The position numbers and the translations under genes were made by a program. Below, piece by piece: positions 40,801-52,800 of a DNA stretch of 64,000 nucleotides. The stretch is from Acanthopleura granulata (Eukaryota; Mollusca; Polyplacophora; Chitonida; Chitonidae). Within the stretch, counting starts at the first letter, position 1. Every line of letters begins with the position of its first letter. Below the pieces are notes generated by a model. The model was not told the origin of the DNA. It saw nothing but the letters and a program-made list of their open reading frames with translations, and did not search any database. The stretch is taken from positions 776,347 through 840,346 of the forward strand of contig JABBOT010000008.1 in NCBI GenBank assembly GCA_016165875.1, in the 5' to 3' direction.

Positions 40801-43800
40801 ACGTTTGTGTCTATAATCGCAACATTTGTGTAGCTGACTACTGTAATGAGGACATTTGTGAAGGGAACGTCCGTATAAGCCTGCACTAGGAACGTTTGTG
40901 TAATGGGCGCGTGTAATAGGAACGTTTTCGTATTGAACGTCCGAAATCGTAAACATTGTGTATTGGAAGTCGGTAGTGCGGACGCTTGTGTAACGGGCTT
41001 CTGTAATTGGAACGTATGTGTTGTGAACCTTCGAAATCGGAAGGTTTGTGTACTGGACGCTTTTCATCCTAAGGTTGGTGTAATGGACGTCTATAGTCAG
41101 AACGTTTGTGTAATAGACGTCTAAAATTAGAGGGTTTGTGTAATTGACGTTAATAATCAGAATGTTTGTGTACTGGACGTCTACAGTCAGAGGGCTTGTG
41201 TAATGGACGTTTATAGTCAGAGGGTTTGTGTAATGGACGTTTATAATCAGAACGTTTGTGTAATGGACTTCTGCAGTCAGAGTATTGAACGTTTGTAATG
41301 GGAACGTTTGTTTAGCGAACGTCTGAAGTCATAACCTTGATTTTAGAGGCGAGAATCGCACTGTAACGTTTGTGAACCTTTGACTTCTCGGAAAACAACG
41401 ACATTTTACCGTCATGGATATCGTCTTTAACCTCGGAAATTTGCTTTAAAAAATTGGAGACACATATCCTGCGAATTTAAGATCATTATGATCGATAATT
41501 TTCCCGGAAAACTTTTATACTCATACGGAGCTATCCCATGGCCTCCTAAGGCTTCACGTCTGTGCCAAACAATATCCATTACCGAATGCTTTACAGAACA
41601 ACCTAGACATTAGGTGCAATGTGGTTAGGCCAGCATCCGGAGAAAAATCACGACGCATGTGGGCCTTAGGCCACGTTCAGTTATTGTGCGTCGCCCGCGG
41701 GGAACAGAAGACCTGGTTTCGATGAACAAATGGTACAAAGCTCTGCAGAACCTTTTGGATTCTAGGTTTTATTCACTAACCCATGATTACCAAGGTACTA
41801 GCTACTTCCGGTGTTTCTTTGCCCTCAGCAACGTACAAGGACTAACTGAACGGCATGTGTGGTTGCTTCGAGCTTTGCGCCAATGTTAGTTTGACATTTA
41901 TATCTGTCGTGCAGTACAATTACTTTGAAATAATAATACTTTTGACGAATACCACCACACATTTAGAAATACCAGAATAAGTATGCAGGTAAACAAACAC
42001 ATTCGTCAATTTTCTTTTTGCTCAAAACTTTGGCATGCAATATTAAAATGTTGTCGTAAAGGCGTAAGAATTCCCGTAAATTAAAGAGATGCTCATGAAA
42101 CAGTATACAACATCGTAAGTATCGTAAGTACATCTTGTGTACGATCGTATAAATTCCTGGATATAGATTCACCTATGTTTCATCATCTCTCACACTGCCG
42201 CAATAACATTGTCCGAACAATGACCATTAAACTAGCCTTATCGATCAGGATACATACCTGCCACACACCTGTGATGTTGCTCTGCGTGTATCTGTTTGCG
42301 GTGGATCGTGTGCAGGAGCGACCGAAATGTGCTCCGCTATTATTTGTTTACATAATATATTTGCGGATAAATCAAGTGCATCACAAACTTGAGGATGTTG
42401 CCGTGTCGATGGATTCCGCATTGAAGACTGGTAGGCACTTTTTATTTACGGTCGATTTCTCAGTTACGGTACAAATAATGCTGATGCAAATTGCAAAAGC
42501 GTCACCTTATATTGCAATATAAAAAAGCCAATATTGCATTGTTTCCTTTTTAAAGACGACCCTGGTATAGGAAAGAGTTGATTGTGAAGCGAGTGTTAGC
42601 TATAGCTCATACCGGCGATGTAACACTGCTTGTAACGCGTTTGCGGCACCTTATAGTTGTTAGAAAAACGGAAGACTAAGGACGCCATTGATCGATGTGC
42701 ATAACCTCGTTTGAGAAGGTTTGGTTCCAGAAACTGATCCGAACTATACACGATATATTTAGTCGACCCCTTCCATCGGGTCTAAAAAATTATGTCTGGG
42801 TCATTGTTAGTTTGTGTATTTGATATAGCTTCAGTCTACACATTTACTTGTTGGTTTTCGCCGTTCTCAGGCTTTATACGTCGCCCCCTTGACCTCATTA
42901 AAAATCTGTGGTGACATCCTTCCGGTAGAACAGTCACTAAACGCTAGAATGGAACGCGAGACCTCATTCGGGAAACATCTGAGTTCTCACAGCCGTTAAA
43001 GTGTTCAGTAACTGCGACCACTTACAAGGAAGAACCACATTATATGGCGCCCCATTTTGTCTTTGCTCTAATGCTGAAAAACTGTGAACAGTTAAGCTGT
43101 ATCATTAAATTTCGGCTGTGATTCTTTCCTTGTTTCTGTGTTGTCCTCCAATAATTCGTAACCTTATCCTCCGTCTGATTCGTGACCTGAGGTGTCTTTC
43201 CAGCGGTTGGTGGCTGCCATATCGGGTGATTCGGGCGCGAAAGCTAATCTGCTTCTTTAACAGGAAGATGACTACATCTAAAAAAAAAAAATCAAAAGAC
43301 AGAGTGTTAAAAGAGCTTTTAAGATGTTTTCCTCGAAATTCACGTAGAAAATTTTGTTCGATCTAGCGGATTAGGGGTGTTGGTGGCGTTCGGAACGGTG
43401 GTGGCCAATCTGAAGAAGGATTGCCGGACTTTTTTATGTCATGTTTGGCGTCAGGAGGACAGGTAGGATGCTATTAGAGATGACAGCTGAAATTGCCCTG
43501 GTCCGTCGCCCCCTCGCACCCTGGCAAGACGCCCGTGGGGACACGGGTCCCTCCGCACAGCGGGCCAACTGTATCGGAACTTCTTCCACCAATGGTCCGT
43601 TCTACAATCGATGAGGCATCGAAGAGACAGCCATCGGGGAAGCTCTAGTCAACAGTCAGGATCAGCAGAAAGACACGAGCTGAGAAAATACCAGAAATGT
43701 CGAGCTGTTTTTGCAGCTGCCAGTCTTTGACGTTTTTCCACTGCAGTCCCCACTCAGTGCTAACCCTTGGTGCTAATCCAGTTTCCCAACTGTCTACTTG

Positions 43801-46800
43801 CCAAGACAGCTAAAGCGGGCCCGGTTAATAAAAGCATTATGCTTTCCGTCTGAGAAAATAATTGAATTCCACCAATATGAATGCTGTCATTCTGATAAGA
43901 AGACAAGAGTTGAGGGGACATGTCATCCAGCCGGAACCAGCCGGAAGACATCGCCTTTATTTTGCCCAGGTTAATCGGGTGTAACAAACTCTTAAGGAAC
44001 TCTACAAATCTAGGGCCTTTACCTTGGACAACTTAGTTATGTAATACCAGTTCCTGTGTAAGAAAAAAGCTGCAACAAATCATGGGAAAATATGAAACTT
44101 CTTCTATTTGGGAAAGAATGTCATGATAATTCTTTTGATTTTACTCCACAGGTAACAGCTGTAACGTGTGTTATTACTGTAAAACTACATGATATATTTG
44201 ATAATAGCATTGTTTTAAAATAAATGTCATTAAATGCGATGAAAATGCAACAATATTTATAGACCAGGGATGTCTGATAAATTGCAATTAACATCACTAC
44301 ATCATTTTTACACAAATCCGCCTAGCCAAAGTGGTAGGGGTCTTTTAAGTTGGTACATCTAATATTTAGATGAATAAATGGAATAAAATCCTAAATGAGG
44401 TGAAAAGAAAACAGGCCTTATTTTGCCCGTTACAAATGACCATTCTGAACTATCACACTGTCGTCGCTGCTCTCGTTTTACTTCCCATGTCTTTTGCATC
44501 ATAACCGCATGCTCGTGAAGTATATACCTAAAAGAGACCTCATGTGAGAACTGACTATGGATGATTCATATTTGCGTAACCATTTGTCTGTGTTTGATTA
44601 TGTATATGCAGCTGCCATATTAAGGTGTGTTCGACAATGTTTATCTCCCCCACTGAACCAGGGGAAGCCATCGCTTCTTGGTCAGTAGCTGACAAGTCCG
44701 AGATAAAGGTTTGTAAGAAAATAAATCCACAAGATATGTCATTTATAATAATGACTTTTACATCATTGACTTTAACTCTTAATGTTATTTGAGGAAAGTG
44801 GAGACGAGTTATACTGTGTATAGGAATAACATCAGCAGCCTTCTTTTTCAAGAAGCAGAAAATGTTTCATTACTTTATCTGATTCCGTTATCTGCTTTTG
44901 AAGATTCTATATCTCTTGTGATTTCAACCTCGCTTTTCTCATGTTCGTGTCATTCTTTTAGATACCAAAACTCAGGAGGTTTGTCGGCGTATCTCGCAAA
45001 GAAGGTTTGTTTTCTTTGAGCTCAGGCTGGTCTCATTTACGCGTCAACTGACCGCCGCCATAACTGCGACTTGAGCATTGCATTAACACCCAAGCAAATA
45101 AATACATATAAAATGGCATTTTTACGGTGATGTGATGTTTCGATGATGTAAAAGAGGTATCTAATCATTGAAAACAAATGCAATGTATTTACAACATAGT
45201 GGTTGTGTTGACTGGAAATATTTACGGCGCACAGACAAACAGCTGGTCTAATCACCGTCTGTGCCTGTGGAGTCTTCAGATTTTAGACCCGTATAAACTG
45301 CAGCCTTTATTGCGAATTGACTTATCCATAGTAGTCTTCAGTCATTGTTCACGTGTGAATCACAAGGTATTACCAGATACCCAGGGATACAAAACCAACC
45401 GTTGACACCAGAACTAGCATTCACTGAAATCAACCCCGAAGGCTGTCCACCTGACCTTCGCCCTATTCCGGTTCTTACGGAGTGGGACAACAAAACGTCA
45501 GTTTGAAAATTGTCTTGTTTATAAATTCACAGATACTAGTCAGTTTTCATATTGTTTTGCAAATTAAACCCTTCTTCTTTATGCACAATCGAACCAGTTG
45601 TCCAATCAAGTGATTTTCTCTTGAAACCATGTGAACAGTTGAGCGGTTGGCTACATCATGTAAAGGTTTTTGCATGAATTGCATAGGTCGATGCGAGATG
45701 AATTACACAATGCACCAGCTGTCACCACCGATTGTTGTCGTTAACAACCATTCACTATAATCAAATCATTTTTGATCCATAATTTTCTGTATTCAGATGT
45801 AACTATGTATGACGATGCAGATGAACTAGGCGTTCTATATTAATGATCATTTTGACTTAAATCTTTCAGCTTTGCTCTTGTAACTGTTATGCCTATGCAG
45901 TCGTATTTCTTTGCCTTGCGACAGGTTTTCTTTCAGTGAAAACCAGGATGTAATGCATGAGTGTCTTTTAGGAAACGATGTTATCTGCATTGTTTACCCA
46001 TTTTCTTCTTATTATCAAATCGCCTGTCTCGCTAAAGATTATCCAGACTCGTGGAATGTTGGAATCATGAGGCAAGTTCAATAAGCCAAAAAAGACACCA
46101 TCTGAGAACCTCATAAATCCGGTCATAATGATCCGATCCAACGTTTTGTCTGCTTCACGCTTCCACGCCTGCCTACTGACTGTTATAAAATGTTCCGTAT
46201 AACGTGAAGGAATGTGCTAACCGTCCAATGAAATCGTAAAATATTGACAAGGCTTTTGATATTCTTGAAAAAAATCTTCCAACACGTCTAAGATGTGTTC
46301 AAGAGGCTTTGAGTTAATCTTTGGCAAAGGGTTGACAACTCGGCATTTTCTACATGAAAGGTATCGGATTTGCTTTATTGAACAGCTTGTAATGGCTTTG
46401 ACAGCTAGGATTAGATATGGGGTGTAACAAATAGAAGACCGATCCGCGTTCGAGGTTTTCTTATCCGGTATTTTGTTCGTATTTCGCATATTCTCACATT
46501 CTTTATATGTCAACTGTCACTACAAACAAAGTCATAACCTGTAACTCTGCGACTTTTAATTATCAGCTCGCCAGTTTCAAAGAAAGAGAATTGAAAAAAA
46601 TTGTTGTAATGTTTTAAAATAAACTTCCATGTTGCTATCTGGATAAAGTGTGCGCATTTATGTAAAATCTCATGTAGCTTTACACCGTGATTTTCAATAC
46701 CCACCAATCGTGAAATCGAAACAAAGAGCAGAATATTTTATACTCAGCGAAATAGGTTAGTTGGTTGGGTTGAGGCTTGCATTGATGTTTGGTAGTTATT

Positions 46801-49800
46801 AAGGTTGTTCTGAAACCTGCCACTTAACGCGTTCTACTGTCGTTATTGTACAAGTGTCAATGTTCAACATCAGGCCAAATGTATAAATTTTGCCCTGAAC
46901 TCTCTTGCTCTCTTTTTCACCTTACTTTCCACAAATCTTTGGCAGGAACCTTTCGCCTAACTACGTAATTTTTAATACACTTTGCGTAAAGTTATTCCGC
47001 ACTTTGTTACCTCCAACTATTTTGATTTGTTGGTTCAACATACTCATTGCATTTCATGAAATCGGTTTAGGGGGCAACGCTGGGGTTATTAAATATCTAT
47101 AAATGTGTATTTATTGTACTTATTTTGTTCAATACTTTTGACTTCCAGCGACAATTGAATTCGACATAAAGAAATAATAGTATAGATATGCGTTAATGTT
47201 AACATTTTTGGGCTTAATATTTCCCTGAAGGTAGGGCAACTAGTTTCTGATAAAAACAGCTGACAAAATGCACAGGCACGGTAACATGACAGTTATGTGC
47301 TGCTTGCTGGGGAGCTCATTATTCTGTCAGGGTCTGTGTTAAATGCTCTCCATTTTCTTGACAAGGAAATTAGAATTGGACTGAGATATTACAGATGTTT
47401 AGAGTCATGAAATGGTTTGCCTGATTCTGATATTAGGCTGCATCTTCCGGCCCATGTTCCCTCAGTACTGCTTGGTGGACACCTGAACCGATGTTTACAT
47501 TAAAGTTTTCAGTAAACTTTGATATAAGCCTAAGAAATATCCTTTACTATGATGTCATGTAAACATTGCAACAGTAAATCCAACGAGCTTTTTTGTCAGT
47601 TTATAGTCTTTTAGTGCAAATATTCATTGTATCCACACGGACCAGAATCATTGTGTCCGTTAACACATTTTACACTTTGTGAGGCGGGGGTTTGTTATAA
47701 TTATTTAGTGCTATGCAGGAGAAAATTGCCGCACATATTTCTATGACTTCGCAATTATTTGTATTATGTGCAGATAATCTCACGATCAGTGTTTGAACCA
47801 AAGTTTCAGAGCAAGATGCTATGCTTCCACAGTTCATATTACAAGTCCGTTTTACTGACATTGTTCTATAATTCACGACTTACTCGGCTTGTAAAGTCTT
47901 GAATTTTCAGCCAAGCCTTGGTAACAGTCGTTCAATCACTGTTAATTTTTAAGGTTCCACAGATATCCTTAAAGTAACGCTATGAACTCTTTTTCAAATC
48001 ATTAATCTTCGGACAATCCAAATCTTCATCGGCTACTTTCTTGACAAAATATAAATGGTAGCTCGCCAAGAATTACCGTTTGCTTTTAGCTTTCAATGTT
48101 GACTAGCATGCTTGGAGAATGATTGATAGCGCATTTTTTAAATGCATAAAACCTAAATGCTTTTATGTTATGAGTAAAGAGTAGCATGTGTTAAAAATCT
48201 CAGATATGCTTATTACTTATGGCCTCATGGCTTGTACAATTGTCCAAAGGCTACCACCAGTTTTAGCCAAACACATGACCACGTACTTGTACTACTGATA
48301 AAGTCTTAAATTTATTAATTTTACAGTTGTTTTATGCATCATATGATCGGCTTAAAATTGCATTTAAGACAGCTGTAGATGTAATGACATCAATGGTCAA
48401 ATAAACTCTTAGAATCGTTTTCTCTTGGAGTCTTGTGTTTATCACGTAAAGCACGCGATGCGTCTCTATAAAGTTGACTTTGATGTTTCCATCCTGCAAG
48501 TGACCAAAGCATGCTTTACCCTTCAGAAATCAGGAAAAAATCTTACCGGCACAGCGTCGCTGGATTTCAAGCTTAACTCAACATTACGAATTTTTTGAAA
48601 GACACCTAGCTTTAACATTTTTATCAACTGAAAGATATCATGACTTTCAAATCCAGGTATAAGCAGCGATGGTTTGACTTCTTTTGCTTTATTATCGATT
48701 TTGCTCATGGGAATCATCTTCACCTATACACCAGCCTTAGCTTCTGTCTGAGCAAACAGCTTTGCTGCGGCCAGCTGGAAGAATTGATTTCCCATGGAGA
48801 CGGGAGCATCGTGTCTCTAATGTAATCATATGCTTGGTGAATGTTTTATTTCTCCAGCCAACGGCAATAAAATCCAATTTCTGCTTACTTTATCCTTCTT
48901 GATTAATACTGTAATATATCTTTATGCTGCTGTCTAAGTCGACGCCGATTTCAGGCTTAGTTCGATGGTTGTCCTAAATGGCTCTTTGTTTGATATTTAT
49001 GGCCACTAGTGCCTCTGAATAAGACATTTGCTTTGATGGTGACAAATGTTCTGTACATAGTAATTCTGTAAGTGTTGTTGATGATGCCGCAGGCGCGACT
49101 TCAGGCCTTCTCGTACGCTTGCTTAGTGAAAGTAATAGTCCTTGAAAAGCGTTATAAGGATCACCAGAGATGACCTGGAGTTAACGCCTTTGGGGTTTAA
49201 TATCCAAACCCTTACGCACATTGGCAAAAGCCGTTTATTTATATTTACTGATTGGTCCTTATAGTTGTACTCGAGAATGTTTCTTTATTGGGACTAAGGC
49301 AGCGGCTAGTTTTGTGGGTGGTAGAACCCGGAAAACCTGCGGTCTTTGGCAAGTAACGGACGTTCTTGCCACACATGACGTACATGAAATGTGTCACATT
49401 GGTGGAAAGCAAGTGATCATGAACGAATTTCTTATATGGCGATCTTCGTTGTCCAATAGCAGTGGTGTCGGAGTTATGTTTGCAATTGCCAGTCTGATTC
49501 AGAAATTTAACCATTACCTCGATTGTTATGGTGATGAAAGGCTTTTGTCTTCAGTAGCTGGTCACGACCCGCTTCTCATCGTGTTTTTAAGGGTATAAGA
49601 TTTTTTTTTATAAATGCATTAATGCCGTTGGTCAGCGAAATGATGACGTAAATCAATAAGACAAAATAAGCAAAGGCACCATCAGGCCATCAAGTCATCA
49701 AGCAATTTATTGGTAGTAAGTTTCATGGTTACATAACACTGCTGAAGAGGCAAAGACAACCTCTTTACAGGACCAGAAAGTAACCCATTCTGTCAGTCAA

Positions 49801-52800
49801 GCTATCAGGTGGTCAGATTTTATAGGTAACACCACAAATCTGGTTTGGAGGAGAATCGTCTCGCCTAGATTTGGAACTAGATTTGACACTATGGATGTCT
49901 TACAGTGTTCTAGTGTATCACAGGCCTAAGTCACAGTGTACCAAATGGGTCAAGGGTCAAATGGATTAGATGCTTATCTTTCAATAGCCTGTTTCTTTTA
50001 ACTTGTCGCCTGTTTTCACTCAACCACTCATTCTCACTACCGAAATAGCCTGTGTTTAGAAACCTGTAACACTGCAGGCTCCACACGAAGATGTTTTGGA
50101 GATCTATGTTACTAACAATATGTTACTGCAGTTGGAACACTTCTTTTCTCACATAACTTATGTAGTTTTTATTCATGTCTGCCCATGACAGATTTTTCAT
50201 ATTACCCTAGGAACATAACACTTTCGAAAACTTTTAATTGGCTACAGAGCGTGAGAAAAACAAAATCCTACCGCTACGTCACGTCAACGTACATGCACTT
50301 TCTTTTACTACGAGTGATAGTGCTGTTGTTCAAAACCGATAACTGTGGGAGAGCAACAATTAGAAATGTATTTTAAGAGAAGGCCGTTAGTGAAATCTTA
50401 CACCCTTCAAAGTTATGGAACCTTCAATTTACCACTCGATCAGATCCGCTGCGGAGAGATGAAGCAGACGACAGAGGCTTTTTCTTGGCAGAGGATTTTT
50501 TCCGATCAAACATTTTTTTTTATTTAGCAACAAACACAACACCTTATCTTATATTAGGCTATAAGGCTATAATATAAGACATGCTATTATACGGTTATAA
50601 TAGCATACTTTCAGTTATGAAACGCCGGTTACATCTGCTGTTATCTCATGAAACAAAAATCTCACTGACCACATAATATTATAGGCAAAGTTCCCATAAA
50701 CATCTCCGATCTCGTCCATGAACTGAATGACAGCCTTGTTACTTACTCGGAGCCATAAAATGTGAATTTCAGGCCACAAAAGCGTCATACCCATTAACAC
50801 TTACAGTCGCATAAACAGCTTTCAGCACGAAGGTTTGCCAGTAACGGAATCTAAATTCTCCGTGAACTCTCTGTCCCGTAAGTTCAGGTCAAATCCCTGC
50901 AACCTCACGGTAAAATGTCGAACGATTATGAGAACTGTATTAAGACCATACCCAAAAAACTTAAAAAACAACAGAATTCAGATGTTGAAAAAGCACTGTG
51001 CCATACATGTGCATGGCGGAATTCACTAAATATTCTCGTTTCTGGCGAACAGTTTCATCGTTTCAATCAACCATGAACCTCACGTGGCTGCAACAGTTTC
51101 AGGGCAAAGCCGTTTCCCGCGAGACATGTACAGCCCCTGGAGGAGACAGAGATGTGAATAATTTATATAATTCGCCATTTAAAACGGTTCTTTCTTTAAT
51201 ACCACATCATATTTCTTAACTCTGAGTATGGATGTAAAATATATTCCCCAGGTACGTTAAGATTTTTCGCTGAACTATTTTGCTGTTGCGGAGGCATGCA
51301 TTGGCTGTTGAGGTAATGATGGGGCATATATGCGCTACTTGTTCTGTCGTGAAATTTATCCAGAACTAAGTCATGTAATTTTTTTTTTTTTGAGGTTGTT
51401 TTCTCGTAAATTCCCCGATCCAGTTGTGTGATAGAATCTCAGACTTGTGATCATCGCATATGAAAGTTATGAAACTCGTTGATTAAATTTTGTGTTTGTT
51501 GCTCGCTAAGGCTCACAATAAACTAAAAATTTACTGTACTCATTACATAACTCTCATATGCGATGAATCACTCAGTTAAGATCCTCCGTCTAATTCAGGA
51601 TGCTGAACCCCTCAAGCTTGTTTTCGGCAGGCAGAATTCATTGCCTCGATTGACGTCGCAATCATTAGTTTGTCGGAGAGCGACAGATTTTAATTTCCAC
51701 GTTTAGTATAACATAACCTTGATAAATCAGATTTGTCTTGTCTCTTGTAGCTATATGGTGTGACGACAGTATGGCCTTTGATTTCATTGATAGGAAATTC
51801 TGTTGTAAAGAACTATGTGGCCTATTCCCGGAGATAGTAGTGTAGGCTTTGTTACTGTTTAGAGGTAGTTCTAACCACACGGTGTGCTGCGTTTATAAAA
51901 CAAATCACTCTTCACGCTCATTGCCCACCATGCCACAGCTTTTTGAATAATTTTGACGTCACTCGAGACAGTGAGTTCTTTGTGTCGAAAATAAGCTAAT
52001 GGAGTTCGGCATTACAAATGAGAAAAACTGTTTTAACTGCAGTTAGTCTGCAATAATGTAGACGTCCAACATATCAATATGTAAAGCCTAAGTAACCAAT
52101 ATTTGCGTCATCCGGTGCACATTTTGGAACAACCTTGACGTCATATTTGTGTTCTTGGTGACAACCCGGAATACAGGCCGCTCTAAAGTTGAAGATTTTT
52201 TAGTTTAGACGTATTGCAGAAAAGTTCAGAAAAACAAGATTTTCAAACCCGGTTTGTCATGAAATACTTATATTTAAGCATACAGTAAGCAAAGCTACTT
52301 TATTAATTCAAGATATATACAAGTCATGATATAGAAAGTGTGCGGAATAGCCCTTTTATTCTGCATTTTACATGTGTGATAGTTCCCCACTGACTGTGAA
52401 AGGTCACTTATAAGCATCTAGCATTTCCATAAAAGTTATCGCATCATGTAGGTGAAATATTTTGTGTTGGCGGTGCAAAATCAGTTAGATCATTTTTGGA
52501 TGGAGTGAGCTCGCCTCAGCTTAAGACTTCAATGGATCTGAGTAGGATTAACAGTTTGTTATGTGTCCAGTCCATTACTGCTCGTCGACGGGGACATATT
52601 GAGGGGAAACTTGTCATAGTTAATATGTTGTAATATATATGGAACTTGTAATAGTTAATATAACACTCTAGATTTACATTTATTGAGTTGATATTTAATG
52701 TAGTACTCAAGACCTTTTCACTTAAATATCTAATTACTGACTTAATATATCTAATTACTGACTTAATATATGCCTTCTCCTGACTTCTGCTTACACAGAA

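Noticed and set aside
40768..41124. ORFs on both strands over the 30-bp minisatellite
   Set aside because: The period of 30 keeps frames open automatically; there is no start, splice or homology support.
48523..48723. Minus-strand 66-codon ORF with protein-like composition
   Set aside because: Flanking sequence in the same frame is interrupted by stops and no family was recognised.
49221..49598. 125-codon plus-strand ORF
   Set aside because: Its first part is the reverse complement of a second-family SINE; the reading frame is a by-product.
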